In this document: positions 7,593 to 15,243 of the stretch, piece after piece
Layout of the letters: every line of letters starts with the position of its first letter
Position numbering within the stretch: the stretch's first letter is position 1
Assembly (NCBI GenBank): GCA_903820035.1
Contig: CAIJFT010000430.1
Location: forward strand, 1 to 62,350
DNA: 62,350 nt
From: an uncultured Opitutia bacterium
Lineage (GTDB): Bacteria > Verrucomicrobiota > Verrucomicrobiia > Opitutales > Opitutaceae
Direction: 5' to 3'
Made by a program: the position numbers and the translations under genes
Notes under the pieces: model-generated
What the model saw: only the letters and a program-made list of their open reading frames with translations
Databases searched by the model: none
Told to the model about the DNA's origin: nothing

Positions 7593-10298
7593 GTGAATTC
7601 TCCTCCCAACCGCTTCCTTTTGCACGCTGGCGTCGTCCGGGCGATGCTTGGGCTGGTGGCGGTCGCGCTGGACGCGCAGGAGCCGTTGAATCCGCCGGCG
7701 CCGCTGCTCCGGAACTCTACCACTCGGGGCAGTGCGGGGGTGGTGGTGTCACTAAACGCAGCGCAGCGGGCGCAGGACCTCGGGATGCCGTCGGTCGCGG
7801 CGGACATTCTCCGCAGCCTGCGCGACGAGCCGGGCGCGGATCGCGCGGTGGTTGGACTCGCCTTGGCCTCGGCGCTGTTGGATTCGGATCGTCCCGCGGA
7901 GGCCGAGCAGGTTTTGGAATCGATTCAAGAGCCGCGGGGGGCGCCGTGGCGTTTGCGGCTCGGCCTGGCCGCATTGCAAAACCGTCGTCGTGATATCGCG
8001 CAGGTGCAGTACGACTCCCTCCGCGTTGAAGATCTGCCCGAGCTGGACCGGCCCTGGTTCTGGTTCCTCGCGGGTGCGCTTTACGATTCGGCGACGCCGC
8101 GGGATGTCAGGCGGGCTAATGAGAACTATCGGAAGGCGGAGCTGGCATCGTCGACTGATCTGGCGCGCGCTCGTTTTCAACTTGCGGGTGAAGAAGTCCG
8201 CCTGCGTTTGCTCGGGCGGCCCTCGGACGCGGACCTGAAGCAGGCGAAGGACAACGCCGAGCGGTTTCCGGGGCAGGCTTTCGGTTACAGTGCGACGGGA
8301 TCCTACGCGATGATGCTGGCCGCCGCGGGCCAGCGGGCCGAGTCGGTCGCCGTGCTGCAGCGGGTGCTTATTGGCGTTCCGGCGCAGGAGCGGGTGGCAC
8401 GCGATGAATTGCGGTTTCGGCTAGGTTTGGTGGGTGATCGCGGGCGCAATGGTGCGGGGCGCAATGCACTGAACCAACTGCTTGAGAACGGTCAGGATCC
8501 GGAGCGGCAACGGCAGGCGTTGGAGATGCTCGCGGAGGCGTCGCGCGAGGAGCCGGCGCGTGGACAATTCCGCGCTGAGTTGGATCGGCTGATCGCGGCC
8601 AAGATTCCGCATCCGGTTCTGGAGAGCCTTTGGTATTACCGGGCGCAGCTTGCCCTGGCGGACAAGGATTTTGCCCGGGCGGAGGAAGATGCGATGGCGC
8701 TACTCAAGCAGTTTCCTCTTTCGCCGTTGCGGGTGCATGCCCTCGGTGTCCTGACGCAATCCGCTTGGGAGCAGCGGCGGTATCGCCTCGCCGCCGACTA
8801 CGCGCGCAAGGCGCGGGCCGACCTCGTGCCAGCGGTGCGGCTGGGGGCGGCGGGTGGTAACTCGGTGCGGGCTCGTTTGGAGCTTGGCGTGCTTGAGGCA
8901 GAAGCTTCCTACCGGGCCGGCGACTTTCGCAATGCCGCGGACGCCTATGCTGCGGTCCTGCGCGACCGACCAGCGGAACTCGAGCCCAACCGCGTCACGG
9001 AGCTCATGTACCAGCGGGTGCTGGCGGAGATCAAGGCCGGCTCGGGCGAGGCGGCCAAGGTGTTGGACGACTTGGAGCGCGATCCCTCTTTCGATTTGGA
9101 GAGCCGCTGGCAGGCGGAATGGAGCCTGGCCCGTGCCCTGCAGTTAAGCGGGGAGGCGGGTGCCCAAGAGGCGTACGGTCGGATCAATACTCTGCTGACG
9201 GAATCCGCGCCAAGCGTTGCTGCGCTCCGGCCTGAACTTCGGGCCCGAATGCTATGGCTTCAGGTCAAGCTGGCTTTCGAGAGCGGTCAGGCGGAACAGG
9301 CGGTGAAATTGGCTGAGGGCTATTTGGCGACAACCTTGACACTTGAGGCTGGCCTTCGGGCTGAGATTGCATCGGACGTCGTCCTGCTGAAGGCGCGGGC
9401 GGAGTTTGCCGCTGGCCGGGAACCTGTCGGGCTCGAGTCGCTTCAGCGCCTGCGTTCGGACTACCCTCGGACTGAAGCAGCGGTCTCTTCTTTTCTGATC
9501 GAGGCGGAATATTACGCGGCCCAGGACAAGATTGACGAGGCCCGCAACCGGCTCGTTCGCCTCACCGACAATCCAGCTTACAAGGACAGTGAGTACGTGC
9601 CGTTGGCCCTCTTCCGGCTCGCCCTTCTGTCGGAGCGGCTCGGGCGTGAAGAAAATCTGCAAGAAGCCAACAAGCGTATCGAGGAACTCGTCCGCCAGCT
9701 GGGGGCCGCTCCGGTGGGCGCGCCGGAGCAGGCGCTGCTGTTTGCCGCGCGGTTTCGGCAGGGGGATATTTTCCGTAAGCTCAATGACTTCCCCGCGGCC
9801 CAGCGAGCCTACGAAGACCTCGTTAACCGGTATCCGAAACGTCCGGACGTTGTGCTCGCCCAATTGGCCCTGGCCGAGTGTCACAATGCCCAGTCGTCAA
9901 CCGATCCCTCGGCGGCGGACCGGGCGCAGTTGATATTTGAGCAACTGCGCGACCGAGTCGATGCGCCGCTCGACGTTCGGGTCGAGGCCGGTTACAATCT
10001 GGGTGCGCTGCTCGCCCGTCGCGGTAAGACTGAAGAGGCGGCCAAGGTTTGGTGGCGTGATGTGATCACGCCTTTTCTCATCGATGAGACGCATCCGCTG
10101 GAGCAGAACGCCAAGCGACCCTATTGGCTGGCGCGGACGCTTCTTGACCTCGGGGAGTTGCAGGAGAAGAGGGGCCGGTATGACGAGGCCAAGGAGGCCT
10201 TCCAGATCATCTTGCGCAAACAACTTCCCTTTGGCGCTGGAGTTGCCCGCGCGCGGCTCCAGCAGTTGGGCGTCGTGGCGCTAAAGGCGGCACCGTGA
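7593..10298 (+). CDS. Large exported tetratricopeptide-repeat protein
   Basis: About 901 residues. I choose a GTG at 7593 because AAGGA lies 9 bases upstream and because this start gives a signal-peptide-like N-terminus (hydrophobic about residues 14-26, ending near ALDAQ). An ATG at 7644 would cut into it, and longer frames add 29 non-signal residues. The rest is almost entirely alpha-helical repeat sequence of TPR type, for example ARAEEDAMALLKQFPLSPL and QRAYEDLVNRYPKRPDVVLA. It has no enzymatic motif that I can see. It probably works in the periplasm as a scaffold. It is the first gene of a unit with ExbB-like, ExbD-like and TonB-like genes 55 bases and further downstream, reminiscent of the link between TPR protein CpoB/YbgF and the Tol system, though the sequence is not CpoB. 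Confidence 0.85.
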   Translation: MNSPPNRFLLHAGVVRAMLGLVAVALDAQEPLNPPAPLLRNSTTRGSAGVVVSLNAAQRAQDLGMPSVAADILRSLRDEPGADRAVVGLALASALLDSDRPAEAEQVLESIQEPRGAPWRLRLGLAALQNRRRDIAQVQYDSLRVEDLPELDRPWFWFLAGALYDSATPRDVRRANENYRKAELASSTDLARARFQLAGEEVRLRLLGRPSDADLKQAKDNAERFPGQAFGYSATGSYAMMLAAAGQRAESVAVLQRVLIGVPAQERVARDELRFRLGLVGDRGRNGAGRNALNQLLENGQDPERQRQALEMLAEASREEPARGQFRAELDRLIAAKIPHPVLESLWYYRAQLALADKDFARAEEDAMALLKQFPLSPLRVHALGVLTQSAWEQRRYRLAADYARKARADLVPAVRLGAAGGNSVRARLELGVLEAEASYRAGDFRNAADAYAAVLRDRPAELEPNRVTELMYQRVLAEIKAGSGEAAKVLDDLERDPSFDLESRWQAEWSLARALQLSGEAGAQEAYGRINTLLTESAPSVAALRPELRARMLWLQVKLAFESGQAEQAVKLAEGYLATTLTLEAGLRAEIASDVVLLKARAEFAAGREPVGLESLQRLRSDYPRTEAAVSSFLIEAEYYAAQDKIDEARNRLVRLTDNPAYKDSEYVPLALFRLALLSERLGREENLQEANKRIEELVRQLGAAPVGAPEQALLFAARFRQGDIFRKLNDFPAAQRAYEDLVNRYPKRPDVVLAQLALAECHNAQSSTDPSAADRAQLIFEQLRDRVDAPLDVRVEAGYNLGALLARRGKTEEAAKVWWRDVITPFLIDETHPLEQNAKRPYWLARTLLDLGELQEKRGRYDEAKEAFQIILRKQLPFGAGVARARLQQLGVVALKAAP

Positions 10299-10352
10299 TA
10301 ACCGCTGATTCAGGTTGGCGCCGACCCGGAAGGCAACCAGACTTTCCCCTCC

Positions 10353-11000
10353 ATGGCTGGATTTGATTTTTCGCTTTTTTCTCGGGGCGGCCCGATGCTC
10401 TGGTTGCTCGTCGCCTTGGCGCTGGTCGGCCTCGTTATCTTTTTGGAGCGCGTGCTCTTTTTGCACCGTGGCCAGATCCGGGCGAAAATGTTTGTCGACG
10501 GTATAAAAAACATCCTCGCGAAACGGCGCCTCGTCGAGGCTCTGACGGTATGCGAAGAAACGCCAGGGCCCGTCGCGGCGGTGGTGAAATCGGCTTTGTT
10601 GCGCGCCGGTTCGCCTGCGGACGAAATGCAATTTCATGTGCGCGAAGCGGCGATTGTTGAGCTACCCGCGTTGGAGCGCCGCCTCGGTGCGCTTGCTGCG
10701 ATTGCCCAGGTTGCGCCTTTGGTCGGACTGCTCGGAACCATCCTAGGGATGATTAGTACGTTTGTCGCGTTTGAGCAAGGGGGCAACTATGCGATGGCCG
10801 GAGCACTCTCTGCCGGGATGTGGCAGGCGCTGCTCGCCGTCGCGGGAAGTCTGATGCTTGCGATCCCGGCCCACCTGGCGCACCACTTCCTCAGCTCACG
10901 GGTTCGCGCCATAGTCCGCGATATCGAATGGTCCGGCAACGAGATCATGAAGTACTTGCTTACGGAGTACCGCAACCCGAGCGACGGGCGGTCCTCATGA
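10353..11000 (+). CDS. ExbB/TolQ-like channel subunit lacking the TM3 threonine
   Basis: A 215-residue MotA/TolQ/ExbB family protein. Transmembrane segments lie at about 14-34, 116-138 and 155-178, the usual ExbB layout. The TM2 motif VGLLGTILGMI is intact, with T129 matching E. coli ExbB T148. In TM3 the family pattern EALLATAIGLVAAIPA reads QALLAVAGSLMLAIPA, so V163 replaces the conserved threonine (E. coli ExbB T181, TolQ T178) that lines the proton path. ExbB-type pentamers with ExbD dimers normally use proton motive force to energise TonB- or TolA-type proteins. The downstream ExbD-like gene overlaps by four bases (ATGA), so the two are translationally coupled. The family call is firm; whether it moves protons is open. 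Confidence 0.9.
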   Translation: MAGFDFSLFSRGGPMLWLLVALALVGLVIFLERVLFLHRGQIRAKMFVDGIKNILAKRRLVEALTVCEETPGPVAAVVKSALLRAGSPADEMQFHVREAAIVELPALERRLGALAAIAQVAPLVGLLGTILGMISTFVAFEQGGNYAMAGALSAGMWQALLAVAGSLMLAIPAHLAHHFLSSRVRAIVRDIEWSGNEIMKYLLTEYRNPSDGRSS

Positions 11001-11446
11001 TCACCCGCCCACTAGATCTCGCTTCGAAATTACGACCGGAGCCGCGCAACTTCGATTGGCTCTTCTTTGTGAACTCCGGGTTGCTGGTTCTTTTCTTTGG
11101 TCTTTTTGGTTCTCGGTTCGTCCTTGCTCCTGGGTTGGGGGTCGACTTCCGCCTCCCTGCGGTGGTAGGTGCCTCTGCCGCCGCACGCGCGCCGACGCAC
11201 GTTGTTAGCGTGGTCAATTCCGGGCAAATCTTTACCAGCGATGGCTTACGTAAACTGGCAGACTTGAATGAGTGGCTCGGGCAAAATGCGAAGGGGGTGC
11301 GGTCACCGCTCTTACTGGTTCGCGGCAGCTCGGGAGTTCCGATGTCGGTGCTGGCGGAAATTGCCAGTGCGGCCACCGCGGCGGGATATGAAGTCTTGTG
11401 GGCGGCCAGCGAGGCTGATTTGACCGCTCGTCCCAAGGGTCCCTGA
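10997..11446 (+). CDS. ExbD/TolR-like subunit lacking the TM aspartate
   Basis: A 149-residue protein starting at the ATG in the ATGA overlap with the ExbB-like gene. It has one transmembrane segment (about 21-42) followed by a VDFRLP motif that matches the VxxxLP after the helix in ExbD, then a periplasmic domain of about 95 residues ending with AAGYEVLWAASEADL, which matches the last strand of ExbD. In canonical ExbD/TolR the helix begins P-x-x-D-V and the aspartate (E. coli ExbD D25) is essential for proton use. Here the aligned stretch is FFVNSGLLVLFF with asparagine N26 in that place; the nearest acid, D20, is six residues earlier at the membrane edge. Assignment rests on position, topology and end motifs. 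Confidence 0.8.
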   Translation: MITRPLDLASKLRPEPRNFDWLFFVNSGLLVLFFGLFGSRFVLAPGLGVDFRLPAVVGASAAARAPTHVVSVVNSGQIFTSDGLRKLADLNEWLGQNAKGVRSPLLLVRGSSGVPMSVLAEIASAATAAGYEVLWAASEADLTARPKGP

Positions 11447-11448
11447 GT

Positions 11449-12195
11449 GTGAAAATTACCTTGGGTGAAAAGCGGCGGTGGGCCTTTGCGGCCTTTTCGG
11501 GGAGTTTATTGCTAACCGGGATTCTTGGTCTTTTTCGGGTTCCTAGCACGCCGCCGTCCTCTGGGGCAGGGCGGACCCAAGCTCCCGTGCAAATCGCGCG
11601 ACCCAGTCGGGTGGATCCGATTTTACAGGAGGAAACCGAACTACGCGACTTGACGCCGCTATTTCTTCCCACTGAGCGCAATGCTTCACTGCCCCAGCCG
11701 CGCCGCGAACCCGGCCGAACTTTACTCGATGAAGAGAACCCGAAGTACCGTTTCTCCGATGCGGAGTTGACGCTATCCAAGGGGCTACCGCCTGCTGCAA
11801 CGCTGAGTGGTAAGCCTGCGGGTGCCGCCGAGCCGGTCGACGTTTTTGCCCCTCAAATTTTAGGTGGATCGCTCGCCGGTTTCGGCCGGCAGCAAATTGA
11901 AGAAGGAACCTTCAAATCAAGGGGCGGATTTCTGGAAGTCGTAGCTGCTGGCACAGGAAGAGTAGTGCTGGCGGAGGCGCTTTTGGGAATCGGGCGGCCT
12001 CCGGGCGACAAAGTTTGGTCTCCTGTTGAGTATTTGGCTGTGGTTGATGCATCTGGATTAGCGATTCCGTTAATCGTTACCGAGGGATCCCGCTTAGCGG
12101 AAGTTGACGCTTTCCTTGGCAACTACCTGACCCGCAATTACCAGCTGGGCGGTCGACTCCCGCCGGGATTCTATCGTGTCACTGTGGCACCGTAG
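11449..12195 (+). CDS. TonB-like periplasm-spanning protein
   Basis: A 248-residue protein starting at GTG, 2 bases after the ExbD-like gene. One N-terminal transmembrane segment (about 11-28) is followed by a proline-rich, low-complexity stretch (about 32-135) and a compact C-terminal domain from about 185. That last part contains VEYLAVVDASGLAIPLIV, then a conserved-looking GSRLAEVDAFLGNYL and ends PPGFYRVTVAP, which resembles the order of strands and helix in TonB C-terminal domains. Its place directly after ExbB- and ExbD-like genes supports a TonB role. The proline-rich spacer does not have the long PE/PK repeats of E. coli TonB, and no TonB sequence signature is strong, so the call is by topology and neighbourhood. 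Confidence 0.6.
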   Translation: MKITLGEKRRWAFAAFSGSLLLTGILGLFRVPSTPPSSGAGRTQAPVQIARPSRVDPILQEETELRDLTPLFLPTERNASLPQPRREPGRTLLDEENPKYRFSDAELTLSKGLPPAATLSGKPAGAAEPVDVFAPQILGGSLAGFGRQQIEEGTFKSRGGFLEVVAAGTGRVVLAEALLGIGRPPGDKVWSPVEYLAVVDASGLAIPLIVTEGSRLAEVDAFLGNYLTRNYQLGGRLPPGFYRVTVAP

Positions 12196-12289
12196 ATTTT
12201 TTTAATTCCGCCGAATTTGCTGTTGACGGTGCCAAATACGGGTCGCACTTTCCTCGGCTCTTTTCGTTTTTTGGCACAAATTTTCCTCT

Positions 12290-12365
12290 GCCCAGATAGC
12301 TCAGTTGGTAGAGCACCCCCTTGGTAAGGGGGAGGTCGACGGTTCGAATCCGTTTCTGGGCTCCA
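12290..12365 (+). tRNA. trnT: tRNA-Thr (anticodon GGT)
   Basis: A 76-base cloverleaf. Acceptor GCCCAGA pairs perfectly with TCTGGGC at 12355-12361. The anticodon stem is CCCCC/GGGGG around the loop TTGGTAA, giving anticodon GGT, which reads ACC and ACT threonine codons. A GTTCGAATC T-loop is present and CCA is encoded (12363-12365). It stands 82 bases before tuf and is probably on the same transcript, as in many bacteria. Confidence 0.97.
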
Positions 12366-12447
12366 GGGTCAGGAAACTCGTCGGTATAGGCTTCTACGAC
12401 GTTAAACCAGAGGTCGCATTTCATCATCACCCAAACACCCGTCTCAC

Positions 12448-13638
12448 ATGGCTAAAGGTACATTCGAACGCAAGAAACCGCACGTGAACGTTGGCACCAT
12501 CGGCCACGTTGACCACGGCAAAACCACGCTCACGACCTCGATCCTCGCGTGCCAAGCCCGCAAGGGCCTCGCTGAGGTGAAGACGTACGCCGATATCGCC
12601 AAGGGCGGTACGGTCCGTGACGCTTCGAAAATCGTCACGATTTCAGTCGCCCACGTTGAATACGAGTCCGATAAGCGCCACTACGCGCACGTCGACTGCC
12701 CCGGTCACGCCGACTTCGTCAAGAACATGATCACGGGCGCTGCACAGATGGACGGCGCAATTTTGGTGGTATCCGCGGCCGACGGCCCGATGCCTCAAAC
12801 CCGGGAGCATATCCTCCTCGCCCGCCAAGTTGGCGTGCCGAAGATTGTCGTTTTCCTCAACAAGGTCGACCTCATCGACGACAAGGAACTTCTCGACTTG
12901 GTCGAGATGGAAATCCGCGAACTTCTCTCCAAATACCAGTTCCCGGGTGACACCGCTACAATCATCCGCGGTTCCGCTACCGCCGCAATTGAGGGTACTC
13001 CTGAAGGCGAGAAGGCTATCGCGGATCTCATGAACGCGATTGACACCGACATCCCGGAGCCCCTCCGCGAGATGGACAAGCCTTTCCTGATGTCCGTCGA
13101 GGACGTGTTCTCGATCACTGGCCGCGGCACCGTCGCCACTGGGCGCATCGAGCGCGGCGTGGTCAAGGTTAACGAGTCGATCGAGATCGTTGGTCTTCGC
13201 GATACGGTTACCTCGGTTGTCACTGGTATCGAAATGTTCCGTAAGCTGCTTGATAGTGGTCAAGCCGGGGACAATGTTGGAATTCTCCTTCGTGGTATCG
13301 AAAAAGAGGGTATTGAGCGTGGCCAAGTGCTGGCGGCTCCGAAGTCGATTAAGCCACACAAGAAAGCCAACGCGGAAATCTACGTTCTATCCAAGGATGA
13401 GGGTGGTCGTCATACGCCGTTTTTCAACGGATACCGTCCGCAGTTCTACTTCCGTACGACCGATGTGACTGGAATCGTGAATCTCCCGAAGGGTGTTGAG
13501 ATGATCATGCCGGGCGACAACATCGCCGTTGAAATCGATCTGATTGTTCCGATCGCGATGGAAAAGACCCAGAAGTTTGCCATACGCGAAGGCGGCCGCA
13601 CCATTGGTGCCGGTCGTATCACGGACATCATCGAATAA
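12448..13638 (+). CDS. tuf: Elongation factor Tu
   Basis: A 396-residue EF-Tu, which brings aminoacyl-tRNA to the ribosome as a GTP complex. G1 is GHVDHGKT (19-26), G3 is DCPGH (83-87, with the catalytic histidine H87), and G4 is NKVD. Domains 2 and 3 are complete, ending GRITDIIE. Switch I is unusual: the near-universal ARGITINTSHVEY reads [13 protein letters not shown] at 60-72. The Mg-binding threonine (T64) is kept, but the R-G pair before it is K-I, and the hydrophobic-gate isoleucine is valine (V63). Flanked by trnT and trnW, the classic order. No Shine-Dalgarno motif is visible before the ATG. Confidence 0.97.
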   Translation: MAKGTFERKKPHVNVGTIGHVDHGKTTLTTSILACQARKGLAEVKTYADIAKGGTVRDASKIVTISVAHVEYESDKRHYAHVDCPGHADFVKNMITGAAQMDGAILVVSAADGPMPQTREHILLARQVGVPKIVVFLNKVDLIDDKELLDLVEMEIRELLSKYQFPGDTATIIRGSATAAIEGTPEGEKAIADLMNAIDTDIPEPLREMDKPFLMSVEDVFSITGRGTVATGRIERGVVKVNESIEIVGLRDTVTSVVTGIEMFRKLLDSGQAGDNVGILLRGIEKEGIERGQVLAAPKSIKPHKKANAEIYVLSKDEGGRHTPFFNGYRPQFYFRTTDVTGIVNLPKGVEMIMPGDNIAVEIDLIVPIAMEKTQKFAIREGGRTIGAGRITDIIE

Positions 13639-13660
13639 GCGCTTCGCTAATTGTTTAAGG

Positions 13661-13702
13661 ACGACGCGCCGAGGCCTCGAAACGGGGCCTCGGCTGTGTC
13701 GT
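13661..13702 (+). other. Stem-loop between tuf and trnW
   Basis: A perfect 9-bp stem, GCCGAGGCC at 13668-13676 with GGCCTCGGC at 13686-13694, around a 9-base loop. It is extended by an outer ACGAC/GTCGT pairing (13661-13665 with 13698-13702). No T-run follows, so it does not look like a standard intrinsic terminator. More likely it is a processing site or a 3' protective structure separating the tuf message from the tRNA and secE-nusG part. Confidence 0.6.
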
Positions 13703-13718
13703 CTAAAGGACCAAAAAC

Positions 13719-13794
13719 AGGCGCGTAGCTCAATTGGTAGAGTAGCGGTCTCCAAAACCGTTGGTTGGGGGTTCGATTCCCTCCGCGCCTGCCA
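13719..13794 (+). tRNA. trnW: tRNA-Trp (anticodon CCA)
   Basis: A 76-base cloverleaf. Acceptor AGGCGCG pairs with CGCGCCT at 13784-13790. The anticodon loop CTCCAAA gives anticodon CCA for tryptophan. The T-loop GTTCGATTC is present and CCA is encoded at 13792-13794. It lies between tuf and secE, a conserved bacterial location. Confidence 0.97.
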
Positions 13795-13807
13795 GCTATT
13801 TCCCAGA

Positions 13808-14011
13808 ATGAAAAATCCGTTCCGCAGCACACGTATCTTCCTCGGCGAAATGGTCGGCGAGCTTCAAAAAGCAACCTGGCCTACCAAGACCGAGCTGCGC
13901 GACTCTACCATTGTGGTGGTAGTCGCAGCGATCATTCTCGGTTTATTCACGAGCATCAGCGACTTTTCTCTATACCAGGTCGTTGACCTCTTCACGTCCT
14001 GGGTCAGTTAA
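13808..14011 (+). CDS. secE: Preprotein translocase subunit SecE
   Basis: A 67-residue single-span SecE of the short type. An amphipathic N-terminal region with GEMVGELQKATWPTKTEL (family signature: K-x-x-W-P-T/S-x-x-E) is followed by one transmembrane helix (about 36-62). SecE clamps the SecY channel in the plasma membrane and is essential for protein export. The ATG at 13808 begins 13 bases after trnW; the open frame extends further upstream only through the tRNA and is discounted. nusG follows 23 bases later. Confidence 0.95.
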   Translation: MKNPFRSTRIFLGEMVGELQKATWPTKTELRDSTIVVVVAAIILGLFTSISDFSLYQVVDLFTSWVS

Positions 14012-14034
14012 CGCCCCAGCGCAGAACCCGCACC

Positions 14035-14613
14035 ATGTCCGCCTCAACAACCGCGCCCTCCGGCGCCCAGTGGTTCGCCCTTCACACGCTCTCTGGTCAA
14101 GAAAACAAGGTGAAGACCTACATCGAGAGGTTTAAAAAGGCCGAGGAGCTCGACGACCACATTTTTGAAGTTCTACTTCCGACCGAGGTTGTTTCAGAGG
14201 TCAAGGGCGGCAAGAAGAGCACCAAGGTGCGCAAGTTGTATCCGGGGTATGTTTTCATCCAGGCGAAACTGTTCGGCGATGACGGCAAACTGATCAACAA
14301 ACCTTGGTACTTCGTCAAGGAGACAACAGGCGTGATTGGCTTTGTGGGTGGTGATCGTCCGGCAGCCCTTCGCCAGACTGAGATTGACGAAATTTACGCC
14401 CGGATCGAGGCTGCTAGCGGGAAAGAGGTTCCCAAGGTCCAGTACTCCGTAGGAGAAGAAGTCAAAATTACCGACGGAGCCTTTGCCTCGTTGACTGGTC
14501 GCATCGACGAGATTGACCCCGATCGCGGCAAGCTGAAGGTTTCCGTTTCCATTTTCGGCCGCTTTACGCCGGTCGAGCTCGAATACTGGCAGGTGCAACG
14601 TCTCACCGAGTGA
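14035..14613 (+). CDS. nusG: Transcription termination/antitermination factor NusG
   Basis: A 192-residue NusG. The N-terminal NGN domain (about 8-125) includes WFALHTLSGQENKVKTYI and KLYPGYVFIQ, and binds RNA polymerase. The KOW domain (about 138-190) includes VGEEVKITDGAFASLTG and ends with FGRFTPVELEYWQVQ; it contacts Rho or ribosomal protein S10. Size is normal. The stop codon is part of an 11-bp hairpin (14595-14621). It sits between secE and rplK as in most bacteria. Confidence 0.97.
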   Translation: MSASTTAPSGAQWFALHTLSGQENKVKTYIERFKKAEELDDHIFEVLLPTEVVSEVKGGKKSTKVRKLYPGYVFIQAKLFGDDGKLINKPWYFVKETTGVIGFVGGDRPAALRQTEIDEIYARIEAASGKEVPKVQYSVGEEVKITDGAFASLTGRIDEIDPDRGKLKVSVSIFGRFTPVELEYWQVQRLTE

Positions 14614-14621
14614 GACGTTGC
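14595..14621 (+). other. Perfect hairpin spanning the nusG stop codon
   Basis: GCAACGTCTCA at 14595-14605 pairs perfectly with TGAGACGTTGC at 14611-14621 around the loop CCGAG; the stop codon TGA is the first three bases of the second arm. No T-run follows, so a simple intrinsic terminator is unlikely. It could slow or block 3' exonucleases, or act as a boundary between secE-nusG and the L11/L1 message. Confidence 0.6.
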
Positions 14622-14681
14622 CTCTGTGTCACAGCCGACATTCCATTAACGACAAGATAAACACCCGCCACCTCCGTTCCC

Positions 14682-15107
14682 ATGGCTAAGAAGATCCAAG
14701 GTTATATCCGCCTCCAATTACCCGCCGGCGCCGCGAATCCTGCGCCCCCGGTTGGCCCCGCCCTCGGCGCGCAAGGCGTCAACATCATGGCGTTTTGTAA
14801 GGAGTTCAACGCGCGCACCAAAGACCAGAACGGCATGATTTTGCCGGTAGTTATCACGGTGTTCTCGGACAAGAGCTTCACGTTCATTCTCAAGTCTCCG
14901 CCAGCGTCAGTCCTTCTGAAGAAGGCGGCAAATATCGCAAGCGGGTCGGCGAAGCCTAACCAAGACAAAGTTGGAAAGGTTACGAAGAAGCAGCTGCTCG
15001 AGATCTACAACCTCAAGAAGGCCGATCTCAACGCCACGACTCCTGAAGCCGGCATTAAGGTCATCGCTGGCACCGCCCGCAACATGGGCATCGAAGTTAT
15101 CGACTAG
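14682..15107 (+). CDS. rplK: 50S ribosomal protein L11
   Basis: A 141-residue L11 of standard size. The N-terminal domain holds [21 protein letters not shown], and the C-terminal RNA-binding domain ends with [13 protein letters not shown]11 binds the GTPase-associated region of 23S rRNA and helps factor-dependent steps. It is followed by 136 bases with a marked secondary structure before rplA, an unusually long gap for this pair. Confidence 0.97.
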   Translation: MAKKIQGYIRLQLPAGAANPAPPVGPALGAQGVNIMAFCKEFNARTKDQNGMILPVVITVFSDKSFTFILKSPPASVLLKKAANIASGSAKPNQDKVGKVTKKQLLEIYNLKKADLNATTPEAGIKVIAGTARNMGIEVID

Positions 15108-15121
15108 TATTTTTTGCGGAC

Positions 15122-15176
15122 ATCGATATCTAGGCGACCGGGGGTGGTGACACCCCTTCGGAGCATTTATATCGAT
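15122..15176 (+). promoter_or_regulatory. Nested RNA stem-loop between rplK and rplA, possible L1 control site
   Basis: ATCGATAT at 15122-15129 pairs with ATATCGAT at 15169-15176. Inside lies CCG plus GGGGTG (15138-15146), a GTGA tetraloop (15147-15150), CACCCC (15151-15156), a TT bulge and CGG (15159-15161). The two helices are separated by an asymmetric internal loop of 8 and 7 bases. Ribosomal protein L1 is known to repress its own operon by binding an mRNA mimic of its rRNA site. The position just before rplA makes that an attractive reading, but the L1 consensus was not compared base by base. Confidence 0.5.
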
Positions 15177-15243
15177 TCCAGCATTCCGTCCAACCACCAC
15201 TCAGCGGGAGTCCTTCCGGACGCAAGAACCGCAAGGAGTCACA

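Noticed and set aside
7470-7625. N-terminal extension of LemA by 52 codons
   Set aside because: The added part is basic and low in hydrophobic residues, and would run across the GTG start of the divergent TPR gene; the ATG at 7469 leads directly into the transmembrane helix.
12223-12251. Candidate sigma-70 promoter TTGACG ahead of trnT
   Set aside because: The -35-like hexamer is good, but no acceptable -10 hexamer is found at 15-18 bases; too weak to annotate.
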